The notes beneath the pieces were generated by a model. The model was not told where the DNA came from. It made no database searches and worked only from the letters and a program-made list of their open reading frames with translations. Below, piece after piece: positions 34,400-46,600 of a DNA stretch of 64,000 bases. This stretch comes from Humulus lupulus (taxonomy: Eukaryota > Streptophyta > Magnoliopsida > Rosales > Cannabaceae): NCBI RefSeq assembly GCF_963169125.1, contig NC_084802.1:17856896-17920895 (forward strand). Direction: 5' to 3'. The stretch's first letter is position 1, and every line of letters starts with the position of its first letter. Position numbers and translations under genes: made by a program.

Positions 34400-36915
34400 T
34401 GTAACGTCCCAAAATTACCTAATAAGACTTAAGGCCTTGATTAGGGGGCCGGAATGGCAATATATGGAATTACGTGTTTAATTACTACATTAATTGTGAA
34501 TATGTGAATTATGTGATAATATGATTAAATGAGCATATTTAGGGGTATTAAATATGCATGTGGGCCCACTTCTTATTAGAAGGGCGACTTTGGTAATTTG
34601 ACCCATTGCGGGCATAATTATATATTTATGTGCATATGTGTGATATATGTGAGAGACCACATTATTATGTGGGTTAATTTGGGTTACTCAGCACGAGGCG
34701 ATCCTAGGAAGCAAGTTAGCGGGAAAGTCATAACAGGACCCAATACCTGACTTGGGGCGAGTCAAGGGGTATTTTGGGTAATAGTCATTTAATTGGGTTA
34801 TCGGGTTATGGAAATAAATATTTGGAGATATATTTGAAGTTGGAGAGTTTAGGAGGGAATATTGGGGAAATTTACCATTTTCCCCTCGGGGACGATTTTG
34901 GTACCCCAAGCCTTGGGATTAACTTAAGTGACTTAAGTTAGATAAGACAAAAATAAGGAAACAATTGGAATCTGCCTAAACCGACCCCCTCCCTTTCTCT
35001 CAGCTCACTATTTTCTTTTCTCGAAACTCTCTCAAGCTAAACCATTGGAAAACAATGGGATTTTAACTAGAAGTCACAAGAATTGAAGCTTAGGACTTGG
35101 GCATTAATTTGTCACAGCTTGTGGATTCAAACCATAATTATGGTGAGCTTTGAATTTTGATTTTTTGCCATTAAATTCTGAGTTTTCATGGCTGGTTTTA
35201 AGTGTTCTTGAGCTCTTAAAGTTCAAAGATTCAATTGGTGGTTTAATGAGTTTTGGGACTAGTTTTCTGTTGGGTTTTGTTGCTAGGAGCATATTAGAGC
35301 TATTGTATTGATTTAATTGTGTTGTTGGGATGATTTTGAGTTAAATTGGATGGGATTTGGCTGTTGAAATGAAGGTTTTTCTGGGTTCGAAAGGGTCGAG
35401 CCACGACTCTGTTCTTGGTGTGTCACGGTCCTCTAGAACAGATGGGAGCTAGGAATGAGGGCGGGCCACGGCGCCATTATTGCTAGGCCGTGGTGCGTGT
35501 CTGCTGGTTGGGGAGGTTGAGCCTCTGGTTGGAGGTGGGCCACAGCATAGGGGCATGGGGTTGCGGCTCTTAGGGGTTTTTGGACCCCAAGAAGATTTTG
35601 AGTGCGGGAACTCAATCTTAGGGTCCCAGGATTTTTTCCACTACCCGGTTTGGTGGAACCCAAGGCCCCGGAGGCTAGGACTTGGTCTGGATGCCTTTGA
35701 TCGCTCAACATTAATAGAATCCTATTTTATGATTGTGACTTAGGGTATCGCTAAAGGCTCGGAACCGGGATCGTGCTCGAGGGTCGTTCTTGTTTGCGCT
35801 TGCTTGGACATAAGGTAAGAAAATTGCACCCAGAATGTGTTATATATGATTAGGGCTTAGCCCGTCTATTGAATATTAATATGATTAGGGCTTGGGCCCC
35901 AGGGTTTGTTATGTTAGGTTATTGTTCTAAATGCTTGTCGATAAATGCTTAAGTGCATATATTCGTTACATGAATTCTATGAGTAGGGCATGTGGCCCCG
36001 TTATATGAATATGTTAGTATTATGAAAAAGGATATTCTATGGGATTATATGATTTGCATGAATATGTGCTTAATGTGTCGAGATGTGCCTATCCACATCT
36101 GTTTCTTATAAGTAAGATATGTAATCCTGGATCAGGGCTTGACTTATGAGTCAAGGACGGCAAAAGCGCAATGTGCGTTGGTCGAGAGGCATTGGCCTAA
36201 ACCAGCAACATACTATTACATTGATCGACTCTAAGGTCAACGGTGAACCACGAGGGTTGGGCTAGCTCTATGGCTAGTGAGACAGAGCTAAGGGCGAGGC
36301 CCCAGATGACTCTATGGTCACATAGTTAGGGCATAAGGCCGGGAAGTTGGCTTAAAAGCCAACTAAATAGGGTAGCGGCCCCAGGTGGATCCAATGATCA
36401 TGTTATTGAACTTAAATGATATTGGCTATGAATTAATGTTTTTGATTTTTATTGAATGGTTATTTTAAAGTTATACTTTCTATTGTTGCACGTTCTGTTT
36501 TCTTGCTGAGCCTCGGCTCACGGGTGCTTTGTGGTGCAGGTAAGGGGAAGGGAAAGCTTGACCCGCCATGAGTTGGAGAGCTTCGGTGGCGGCGTGTACA
36601 TATGCGACTACTCGACCATCACGGCCAGGGTTATCTCATAGGAACTAGGGTTTTAGCCCTGTTTTGCCGCTTAGGCCAGCTGATGTAATCATTTGATATG
36701 TATCTATCCTTTTTAACGGTTGAGTTGTAATATTTTGGGATCCCATGTTATATAACACTTTTGTTATAAAATTCAATGGTTCTTTGACCAAAATTTTTAA
36801 CCTTAACCCTTGTCATTAACCTTAGTTACACGCTTTAAGCCAAATGACCTGATCAGCAGGTCTGACACAATTTTAAATACATAGTGTAATGGTCCTCGAT
36901 TAGGAGGGCGTTACA
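34400..36915 (+). repeat. 5' LTR of chromovirus fragment B1
   Basis: It starts TGTAACGTCCCAAAATTACC and ends AGGGCGTTACA, 2516 bp. The preceding AACAC (34395-34399) would be one copy of the target duplication; the other is lost with the 3' half. The end is followed by a primer-binding site with one mismatch. It is related to the LTRs at 45136 and 49482, sharing GCCTCGGCTCACGGGTGC and other blocks. The open frames inside are not genes. Confidence 0.88.
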
Positions 36916-36918
36916 ACT

Positions 36919-36930
36919 TGGTATCAGAGT
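36919..36930 (+). other. Primer-binding site of B1
   Basis: TGGTATCAGAGT, one base different from the TGGTATCAGAGC used by the other LTR elements here, three bases after the LTR. Confidence 0.8.
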
Positions 36931-37502
36931 TGCCAAGATTTAAGGGTTCCTGAAGACTGGCCGGGCATGTACATTCGCCACTAAAGACAAGTTCGACTTA
37001 GGGTTCTGTAATTGTTATGTGTTTATATGTTTAAATGCTTAACCATGATATGAATTCCTTATCTACATGCATGTTTAGGAAGCCTGAGATTATCTCATAG
37101 GGCCTGGCCCTTGACTGTTGCGTGACTGTTAAGGAACGTGCTTAATAGCATTGTTATTTCTTGTGGATGCAAGGGAACCACTTATTAGCCCTATTATTTG
37201 TATATAGGCCAGGTGAAAATGTTTATTAGCATTGTTATTACTGGCAGGAATTAAAGGAACATGCTTATTAGCTATGTTGGATTTGTGAAAAATTCTTGGA
37301 TATGCCTATGTGTATTGTTATTTGTTGATGGATATCACGAGGTGCTTATTAGCACTATGAATGAATATATTATGTGATGGCATGCTTATTAACATTGCAT
37401 ATGAATGTTATCTGATGATTTTGGACCGTCAGGCGGCAAGTGGTATAGTTATGACTTACCTAATGACCGATTTGATCTCTGTAGGGTGGATAGAGTGTCA
37501 GA

Positions 37503-38816
37503 ATGAATCCACAAAGGTCAGAGAGGCTGGCTGGCCAAGATTTATAGGCCAATGAAGGGAATAACCAGGGCCAGGTCCCACCGCCAGCTCCAGAGAACTG
37601 GCAGCAAGTGCTTGCCAACATGCAAGCCAGGTTAGAGAGGCATGAAGAAGAGATACGCCTCTTGAGATAGCAACACGTTCCCGCAGTGAACCTACAGGCC
37701 GCGGTACCAGCAGTGGTTCAACCTAAGTTATCGGCAGTTGTACAGCCCCAAACATGGGGAGATAGGTGGGAACCCTTATATGAGAGATTTAGGAAGCAAC
37801 GCCCTCTAGTTTTTTAGGGTAGTTCTGATCCATTGAAGGCTGAACAATGGATGACTATGATAACAATTATCCTGGACTTTAAAAGGGTAGGTGGTAGTGA
37901 GAGACTGGCCTGCGCCACTTATATATTTTGGGAGGATGCCCGAATATGGTGGGAGGTGGTATCCCAGACCAGGGTAGTTTCCACCATGGAGTAGGAAGAA
38001 TTCAGAACTTTGTCCAACGAGAAATACTACAATGATGCAGTTAAGGCTGAGGAGTTCAGCAGGTTACTTCAGGGAAACATGACAGTGACTGATTACGCTC
38101 TGAAGTTCAACAGATTGGCAAAGTTTGTTGGGGATCTGGTGCCCACTGATGGGACCAGAAGGGAGAGATTTCTGCAAGGGCTACAGCCTATGATAGCCCG
38201 AGATGTTCGCATTACTACTGTGCCGAGAGTGACTACTTATGCACAGGTTGTGGAGAAGGCGCTTACAGCTGAGAGCGCTGAGAACAAGATCTGGCGTGAT
38301 AATGCAACCAGAAGGGATTCTAGGAGGCCAGGACCTCCATTTCCAGGTTTTGGTAGGGGCGAAGGCCCTAGTGATTAGAAGAGGAAGACCCCAGATACAG
38401 TTTTAGTTCCAGGGCCAGATATGAGGCCATGGGGTATACAGATGGGCCGACAGGGTGGCGGTGAGACATAGAGGGCATTCCCAGAGTGTCCTAGGTGCAG
38501 GAAGCGCCTTGTTGGGGAATGTCTGGCGAAGGCCTATTTTGTTTGTAGTAGTACGGGGCACCTAAAGAAAGATTGCCCGAGAGCCAGAAAGGAAGAACTG
38601 AAGAAAGTGGATAGCCTGACGCCAGCTCGGGTGTTCACTTTGACCCAGACAGAGGCCAAGGCTAGTCCCTCGGTGGTTACAGGTCAGCTTTCTAGTGTTG
38701 GAACCTTTTACACTATTCTTATTGATTCGGGTGCTACGCACTCCTTTGTTGCTCGTAGGATTATAGATGGATTGTGTAGACCTTGTGATTTCTTTTCTGT
38801 GGGCGTAAAATCGAAG
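37503..38816 (+). pseudogene. B1 gag and protease start, one frame with stops, truncated
   Basis: From ATG at 37503 a single frame gives gag (RWEPLYERFRKQ, EDARIWWEVVSQ, DYALKFNRLAKF), a CCHC zinc knuckle (CSSTGHLKKDC, near 38550) and the protease active site LIDSGATHSFV (38717-38749). At least six in-frame stops interrupt it. The frame stays the same throughout, so damage is by substitution only. Similarity to B2 ends near 38800, just after the protease active site, and the rest of pol and the 3' LTR are missing. Confidence 0.9.
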
Positions 38817-39072
38817 TAAAAATTCAATTTTTAAGCATGTAGAAAAACTGGGTTTTTCCTGCCCCTTCAGAGTCGAAAAAGTTTCTTCTAAAAAAAACTT
38901 TTTACTTCTGTTTTTGGATTCATTTTTCAAATTGTTCGCATAAGATTTAGTGTTTTTGTCAGAATGTTGCTGGTCGTATAAAAGCTTAACTATTATACAC
39001 GAGCAACGTTATTCCAACACTTAACACCTCCTGGTCTTTTGGGTCGTACATTCTCATCTTTCCTTCCTATGT
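38817..39072. other. Junction and leader of the Tat antisense gene
   Basis: No coding region. It lies directly upstream of the Tat accessory ORF on its coding strand. The Tat LTR that should lie left of this gene is not found. Confidence 0.4.
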
Positions 39073-40807
39073 TTGAAGATTTTCATGCAAGATCCGTGGG
39101 GAGGTGAGAGGCCAATTAACGACGACCTACAGCTCAACTGCTCGTGGACGAAGAAGAGTCGTCGCTACTCATTCCAGGGATTCCATTTTCTCGTACTCCA
39201 ACCAATAGACCTCAAACCAGTCCATAAACCATGGGTAAAGTCAAATCCACTGCCCAGAAAAAGAGATCGACCAGACCCTCTCCAAACCAGCCCGCTCCTC
39301 AGGCTGGAATTCCCTCGACCAGTGGTCGAGGCGAAAACTTGCAACCTGAAATCCAAAGAAAGGCCCGTCCCCGCAGCGTCCTTCGACCATCCATCTAATG
39401 GTATGTTGCTCCTCCTAGCCAAATCACAACTAGGATGGTAAATAACTTCCTCATAAAGTGCGGACTTTCTGGGGTGACTTTATTCTTACCTACCACTGAC
39501 CAGTGGGCAAACCTGCCCGGAGGCGCCTTCAGCGCCTGGTCAAGGTATCACATTGAGGCAGGGGCAATCCTGCCTCTCCATCCTTTCTTCAAAGGAGTGG
39601 CCAATTATTTTGGGGTCGCTCCTTTCCAAATAACCCCAAACGGGTATAGATGCTTTCCGCACTCTATATCCTTTACCTCCATAAAAAGTGGCCTGTTCCC
39701 ACGCCACACGAGGTCAACTACCTGTTCGACCTTAAATCTAACCCCAACTAGAACAACATGGGGTTTTTTCATTTCTACCACCAGGAATCGACCCACACGT
39801 TCCTGGGTGAGACCACCTTCAAATCCAATGTGGGGAAGTACCACCAAGGGTATTTCTTAACTACCGACCTGGTCGCCAACAACCTAGCCTTCACCTAAGG
39901 AGGTAACTTCTTTGTTCTCTGGTCGCTTATTTCTTTTTGTTTTATCTGCATCATCCTTAGAACATTAGAACTCTTCAGGTCCTTGGCTGCGACCAGCTCC
40001 TACTCCGGACATGGAGATTCGAGCAGCCTATTAGCCAGCATGACTGACGTAGAAAAAAGCATCAAGCAGCTGGTCAATGAAGCCAACTTAAGGCTGGTCG
40101 GGCTTCTAGCACCTCACCAGGATGTGAGGGAGTCAACGGCTGGGAGTGCCACTGGCGAGGAAATTCCCAAGCAGCACCAGAACGTGTCGCAACCTCCAAG
40201 GAGAAGGGAAACTGGGGTGACTATCAGGGAACCCTCCAGCACCCCACGAACAGATGCTTCCCCTGCCCCTTTGGGAAAAGGAAAAAAGAAGGTTTCTGAA
40301 CCCCCTGCCCCCATCGAAGAGTTTTCATATGAGAATGATACTGTCTTTTCATTCTTAGACAGTTTACCCATTCCCTGTCATTTATTTGACGGGGACAGTA
40401 ACTTTAAGTACACTCCAAATTTAAATTCAGAACTCTTCCAGGCAGTGAGTGAGTGTAGCTGTTGACTGTCTTTTTAGCCAACGACGTGAGAACGTCAAAT
40501 ACGACAAACCTTCAAGAGAATGTAAACGACAACAGACGGTATAAACAAGAAAAGTAAATAACACACAGGATTTTTATAGTGGTTCAGCACCGATTGTCGA
40601 TAATAGCCTAATCCACTTAGAGTTGTGATTTGTAGATCTATACTCAAGATCAGATGGCCTGAGCCAACTGAGTTTCTTCAGTACAGATTGTGAAAATACA
40701 AGAGTTCTCTAAAATATCAGCACTTTCTCTCTCTAGAATACTCAGACCCAATTTTCTCTCTCTAGAAAGAAGAAGTAGAAGAAGCCCTTCTCTCATCCAT
40801 AGGCCCT

Positions 40808-40817
40808 CTATTTATAG
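40808..40817 (-). promoter_or_regulatory. TATA box of the Tat-type solo LTR
   Basis: CTATAAATAG within GGCCTATAAATAGAGGGCC on the minus strand. Confidence 0.6.
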
Positions 40818-41029
40818 GCCTGGGATACTCAACTGATATCCCCTTTAGATAGGGATATTTTATTATTCATCTTATATTTATATTACAAGAAATATTTAAA
40901 ATACAACTGATTCCTCAATTTGAGTGAGGAATGAGAGATTCCCGGATGCTTAGACCAACTCTTGCTGAAGTCGTTCCTGGGATTTTGACGTAGTCTCACA
41001 TGCATGTTGATTACTCCTTCAAGCTTTCC

Positions 41030-41300
41030 TTGGACCAAAGGTGGTATATGCATGGCTCTCCTCGGACCAAAGGTCATGCAAGCTTGGCTCTCCTCGGACC
41101 AAGGTGGTCCGAGCCAACTCCCTTGGCACCTCACCTCGGGTAGGTCCGAGGCAATTCTCTTATTTCTCACCTCGGACAACTTTGAGGCATCCTTCTCCAT
41201 GACATGTCCGATTGGACATGATGGCCTTCTCCTTGAACCAAGGTGATCCGAGGCACCTTCTCTTGCCTTCTCCTCGGACCAAGGTGGTCCAAGGCATCCT
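41030..41300. repeat. Repeated CTCGGACCAAGGTGGTCCGAG palindromes
   Basis: At least five copies or half-copies of the palindrome (near 41033, 41060, 41092, 41240 and 41273) are spread over 270 bp of the solo LTR, separated by CCTTCTC-type spacers. Confidence 0.75.
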
Positions 41301-41457
41301 TCTTGGCATCTCACCTTGTACAAGCCCGAGGCACTTCTCTTGTCAAAATCTAAGTCTCAATTCTTGGTTTGCATGGGACTCCTTCTCCTTAGCTACTTAC
41401 CTTGGACATGTTCGAGCCAACACTTAGGAAACCTTGGGAGGTTTACCTCGGACACAC

Positions 41458-41565
41458 CCTTGGGGTCTCCTAGGACCACATCCTCCTTGGGGTCTCCTAG
41501 GACCACTTTCTCCTTGGGGTCTCCTAGGACCACTTTCTCCTTGGGGTCTCCTAAGACCACTTTCT
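41458..41565. repeat. 27-bp tandem repeat, four copies
   Basis: The unit CCTTGGGGTCTCCTAGGACC followed by ACTTTCT recurs four times head to tail. The first copy has ACATCCT at its end and the fourth has one change. Degenerate TCTCCTAGGAT units continue to about 41650. Confidence 0.9.
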
Positions 41566-42613
41566 TGAGTTCTCCTCGATACACCCCCCTTAGCTCTCCT
41601 AGGATGCACTCCCCTTAGCTTTCCTAGAATGCATCCTCTTTAGCCTCCTAGGATCAAGGTACACTTGGCTTGGCTATGACATCTTTCAAGCAGTCCAAAT
41701 TCTTCGTCAGTCTACCGGGTCACTTTCTTACAACTCTGAGGAGTCAATGTATTTATTGACTATTAACGTGTCTTTTACTGACCATGCACTACCATTTGTC
41801 ACATTTATTGCCACGTCCTTGATCTCCAATTTTTGGGTATAACAGTAGCAGTAGTAAAGTAAATAGTGTAGCAACTAATAATTTCTTCTCGGGTATTATA
41901 CTTTTAATTTCTCTGCAGTTTTTTTCTTAACTTAGCAAGCTCCTTACATTATATTGCCCGATTGTTCGCTTGCTTCTCCCTTGCAAACATGCCTGCTGAC
42001 CGAGCCTTTGACTTGTACGCCAATCGGTGAGCAAGAAAAAGTCCAACAAGCGCTAGCCCGGGGAAGGCTGCAACAATCCCTCTGCGAAGAGGTCTCGAAC
42101 AGAGGACCCTCCTGCGCCTACTCCCACAAAGGAGATAACTCCTCCACCAGCTCCTGCCAAAAAGACATTCCCACTGATTCCAGCAAATCAGGACCCCTCA
42201 GCTCCGGTCGAATAGACTCCTCCACCATATCCCGTCGACCTCACGCCTCCAGCTTCCACTGACCAGCAGCCTGCTGGTCGCCGAGAAGAAGCCTCGAGAG
42301 AAGATCTCATGGGCATGGTGCTCAATTCAGCCAAGGACAGGCTGTCCAGAATAACAAAGCATCGTCGCAGCCGAGAGGCAATTCAAGAGACTGGTTCCAT
42401 GGCAGTTGATCAAGTCTTCAACCGCGCACTAAACGAAGTGCTTGCTGTAAGTTGCTATTTTTATCGTATTTTCCTAGTTTTCTTCGTCAATTTATTCCTA
42501 CTAACAGCTTTATCTCTTTTTGATTTCAGGGAGTTCTTACCATGACCTCTGGCTGGCGGAGCTCGAGGACACTGACTGCCCAGTTCGAGAAGAAACTTAG
42601 CGATCAACTCAGC

Positions 42614-42760
42614 ATTGTTGAGGCCCAACATGCCGATCAACTCAAGGGGATTGAAGCCATTCATGCCAATCAGCTGAAGGAAGTTGAGGCAAAGCATACT
42701 AAGGCACTCAAGGGGGCCGAGGCGAAGCACATCAAGGCATTGCAAACGGCTGAGGCCAGA
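42614..42760 (+). repeat. 33-bp / 11-residue tandem repeats in the antisense gene
   Basis: The coding sequence repeats an 11-residue unit four to five times: VEAQHADQLKG, IEAIHANQLKE, VEAKHTKALKG, AEAKHIKALQT, then AEARLASL. The period of exactly 11 is a hendecad, which gives a nearly straight coiled coil. Confidence 0.8.
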
Positions 42761-43208
42761 CTTGCCTCTCTCCTCTCTCGAAGAGGAGCTGAAGAAGAAG
42801 GAAGCGAGCATTACCAAGATCACTGCTTCTAAGGAGAAGTACAAGGAGGCCTCACTCATGAACTACCGGGAAGCCCATAAGCTCCAAGAAGAGATGGAGA
42901 TAAGCCGCAAAGAGTTTGCTGCTCTGGAGGAGGCGAATGCCCGCAACCTTGAAGACTACGAAGGGGCGGCGTTTGAATGCTTATACATGTTCTGGAAAAG
43001 CAACCCCAGCGCCAATTTTTCCTATCTTCCAGATCAAATTAGGGAGGCGGAGCTGGAGAGGTGTGTTGCTCGCCTGGAAGAAGAAAAAACTCCAGGGTCT
43101 CCAGAGATCTCCTTAGCAACTGGCATTGAGGGCGCCCAAGAAGAGGCTGGAGTTACTATCGACCAACAGCAACAAGAATCACCGCAGGATCCTCCGGCTA
43201 CCTCATAA

Positions 43209-43434
43209 GTCTATCTTCTATTTTGGAGTTATACAACCCAAGGGTCATGATGTAAAGACAATTTCTTTCTTTTCTTTTTTACTTTTATTGCTGCACGGGC
43301 AACTTTTTCCCTTTTAATCAAACAATTACATCCGAGCAATAACCGTTCACAGTGTAAAAGGATTCTTTTTTGACATTATAATATATTTGCATTTTATTAT
43401 AACACATGTTCGCATGACCGAACTTAGCATAGTA
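43209..43434. other. Tat 3' region between antisense gene and LINE insertion
   Basis: Non-coding sequence after the antisense gene stop. It continues at 53979 once the composite insertion is removed. Confidence 0.5.
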
Positions 43435-43451
43435 CTTTGGCTTGATTTATC
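43435..43451 (+). repeat. 17-bp target duplication, left copy, of the LINE/chromovirus composite
   Basis: CTTTGGCTTGATTTATC occurs here, next to the poly(T) that marks the LINE 3' end, and exactly again at 53962-53978, next to the broken end of chromovirus B2. Confidence 0.88.
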
Positions 43452-43624
43452 TTCTTTTTTTTTTTCATCAAGAAGAAGGGATTTACTTCAATAATCAAAC
43501 AAGCAAAAGAATACAAAATCCAGACTAATAACCGGAGGCTAAGAATAGCAAGCCTCACCAAAACTAACAGAACATTCTAAATACAAACAAATTCAGGAAA
43601 CCAACAACTCAGCTCAACCAAAAT

Positions 43625-46600
43625 TTACATAGTAAAATGTGATAACACTCTTTGCTCCTGGGAAGATAGCTTCTTCTTACTAACAATGTAGAGTCGATTA
43701 TGAATTAATGATTTTACTTCAAAAGCTATACTAGTAGCAGACCTAGAGTAATTGTTAAAAATACAACCATTGCGATTCCTCCAGATGCTATATAGTACAG
43801 CTGCTAATATCATGATAGATATATGAAAAAGGAAGCCATTATTTCTACTAGAGAGCCAGGTCCTCCAGCTATCAAATTCATAAGGCCAAGCACTAAATGT
43901 CATCCATTCGAAAATTTGATCCAACACCTGGTTTGACAGAGTACATTCAAAGAACAAATGGGAATGACTTTCATCACAACTGCCACAAACCGGGCATAGC
44001 AAAGAGTCAAGAGGCACTCTGAACCGAAGCATGTTATCTCTAGTAAGCAGCTGAGCATTCACAACCTGCCATAACAGGAACCTGTGCTTAGGTAAAGATA
44101 ATCTACACCAAACTGCTTTGTAGTAGTCAACCTGTTGATGGCACAGAGTAATATTGTATAGGATAGAGGAGTGAAATTTCCCAGTTATACCAGCAGCCAT
44201 AATATCATCCCAACTGAACTTGCCTCTCAGTTTGCATAATTTCCTCCAGTAGCAGCTGGTATCCGGAGGCAGCCTATAGGACCAGAAGTCTGAGCCTTTC
44301 AAATAGATTGAATTTGTCCATTTTACCCACAGCAAATCATGCTTCTCAGAGATCGCCCAAATATACTTAGCCATTATAGCATAATTCCAAATCTGTCCAT
44401 TTCTGAATCCGAGCCCCCCATATGCCTTAGGAAGACATACCTTTTCCCATGAAGCCATATGAATATTGCTCCTATTGCCTTTAACTCCCCAAAGAAAACC
44501 ACGACAGAGCCTCTCAACTTCCTTTATTATGCTTTGGGGAAGAACAAAAATACTCATCCAATAGTTCCTCAGCCCAACTAAAACCGAATGAATTAGTTGA
44601 ATTCTGCCAGCAAATGATAGGTGCCTACTTGCCCAAGTGTGTAATCTCATTTTGATTTTTTGAATGATGATATCACAATCTTCGTGCTTCCATTTGGTAG
44701 GCCCACCAAGGTATTTAAGAGGAAATGATCCCTCTGACAGATTCAATTCAGCAGAAATTTGCATTTTTTCAGCAGCTGAAACTCCTCCAAAGAAGACCTG
44801 AGACTTGCTCTCATTGATTTGAAGCCTTGTCACAGAACTAAACTCCCCGATCACACTCTTAATAATTTTTATTGTTGACAGGGACTCTTTACAAAATAGC
44901 AATAAGTCATCTACAAAACATAAGCTAATGAGTTTGAGACTCTTGCACATAGGATGATACCTGAAGGCTGAATTTTGAGCTGCTAAATGGCTAACCTAGA
45001 ACAAAGTAATTTTGAAACACATTTATAGATTGTAGAGCAACATGCAATAGGCATGTAATCCACTGCCCGAATAGGATTTTCAACTTTAGGGATCAAGGAC
45101 AATGAAGTATTCAAAAGCTCTTCTGGTATGAAACCTGTAACGCCCTACTTCCTTAGAGTCGTTACTAAGTGAGTTTTAAACATGCATTTAACTTGCTAAT
45201 CGAGGTTTTAGGTCAAAAGTGTAATTAAATCATAAACAGTGAAATAAACTTTGAAAATAATTCCATTTACTTTAAATCATTGAGTGTTTGACACTTGGGA
45301 TCCCAAGATATTGTTTGGAAACATTTACAACATATGATTTACAAATCAAATCGACTAGACGACCAAATCTCGGTTTTAACACAACCATCTTCCAAAAACC
45401 ACTAGCTGTGGCAGCCAGGCAGGCCAAATATGTACGCGTCGCTTCACGCTCTCCGTACTCATGGTTGGTTTCCCTTGCCCTTACCTGCACCATAGAGCAC
45501 CCGTGAGCCGAAGCCCAGCAAGAAAACCCTTACACGCAGATAACATAAGCATAACAAACACTTAGCATATAATCAGGCCACCAATAGGCTAAACACATAT
45601 GGCCATGCCGTCCCAGGCGCTTTACCATGCCCTGGGTTCGCGGTCCACACCGTGAGGATATCTCAGGTATCCTTTAGGGTCTCTCCCTGGCAGCTCGCAC
45701 TCCATGTGCTAAACGCTGCTCCCGGCCCCTTGCTGCTCTTGGCCTTGCACTCCATGTGCCTAACGTCGTTTCTGGTCCCTTACCGTTTCCGGCCTTGCCG
45801 AACTCGGCCTGCGCCATTCCCGGCTCTTGCCGAACATTTACACATATGCATACATAGCATAATAAATCATATACTAATTATGAACAAATCAATCAAAAGG
45901 GATACGCCCTGCAACATAATCATAAAGGGCTCAGCCCTGCATACAAGCTCTGTGGAAGACAGTGGTTTTCTTACTTGTGTTCCGAGCTCCCCAAGCACTG
46001 AACCCTCGAGCACGGTCCTCAAATTCGAGCCTCTCCGAGAACCTAGTCACAACATATAAATAGCATCCCCATTACTAACCAATTTAAAAACATCTCCCAG
46101 AACCAATCCCGAGCTCTCGGGACCTCCCGGACCCCCACACAAGGTGGCGAAAGCGTCCCCCGAGCCCCATGGGCAAAAGCCTAAAAACTGAATTTTCCCC
46201 TGTCCAGAAATGGCCTAGGGCCGCGGTGCCCCTTCGCGAACCCAGAATTCTGGGTTTTCCCTTGCATTTTCCCCGAGCCAAAACACTCCCAAATCAACCC
46301 CAAAGCATACCTATGTCCCAAATTCAATTCAAAACCCCACATAGACCATCTAACAACTTAAAAACATCAACAATGAGCTCAATCACACAATCAAACCTAC
46401 AATTCACAATTTGGGTTTAAAACTTCAGAAACTTAAACCTTCCTTTAAGAATCCTAAACCAAACCAGAGATAACCTTCAAATATACATGGAATCCATACC
46501 TCAAGTGAAGATTCGACCTTGAGCTGCTTTTCCCAATCAAATTCCAAGCTTAATTCACAAAATTCAAGCTGAACCTAACCACAATCCATCCTAAGAATTC

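Larger units (their letters stand above)
34400..38805 (+). mobile_element. Chromovirus fragment B1 (LTR-gag-protease)
   Basis: The 5' half of a Tekay/Del-like Ty3/Gypsy element inserted in, or joined to, CACTA 2. The right breakpoint meets Tat-lineage sequence without a repeat that I can see, so a deletion is likelier than an insertion end. Confidence 0.85.
40460..41844 (-). mobile_element. Tat-type solo LTR in an intron of the antisense gene
   Basis: It starts TGTTGACTGTC and ends GGGTATAACA, 1385 bp, with an exact GTAGC duplication (40455-40459 and 41845-41849). On the minus strand it begins TGTTATACCCAAAAATT, as Tat-lineage LTRs often do. It contains a TATA box (40808-40817), CTCGGACCAAGG-type palindromes (41030-41300) and a 27-bp tandem repeat (41458-41565). 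No internal domain is present. Confidence 0.88.
39073..43208 (+). pseudogene. Tat antisense accessory gene (aORF), multi-exon, broken
   Basis: It lies antisense to gag-pol. The first exon region (39073-39902) contains an LPLHPFFKGVANYFGVAPFQ segment followed by PNGYRC, which resembles the 'putative gypsy type transposon' domain (PF04195). Introns with GT-AG ends are seen at 39903-39978 (76 bp), from a GTGAGT donor near 40445 (this intron received the solo LTR), and at 42446-42529 (GTAAGT to TTTCAG, 84 bp). The last exon encodes tandem 11-residue repeats such as VEAQHADQLKG and then a coiled coil ending in a Gln-rich tail. Frameshifts near 39440 and 42790 and a few stops inactivate it. No function is established for such proteins. 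Confidence 0.75.

Noticed and set aside
35433..35743. Opposed open frames near 35.5 kb
   Set aside because: Both are within the 5' LTR of B1, with composition-driven openness and no family resemblance.
36919..36930. tRNA fragments (TGGTATCAGAGC-type) at four places
   Set aside because: All lie two to three bases after an LTR and are primer-binding sites, not tRNA genes.
41424..41618. A repetitive protein (LGSPRTT repeats) on either strand
   Set aside because: The open frames arise from the 27-bp tandem repeat, whose length is a multiple of three, inside a non-coding solo LTR.
45652..46059. A 135-codon plus-strand gene
   Set aside because: It lies wholly within a solo LTR and shows no domain or conserved pattern.
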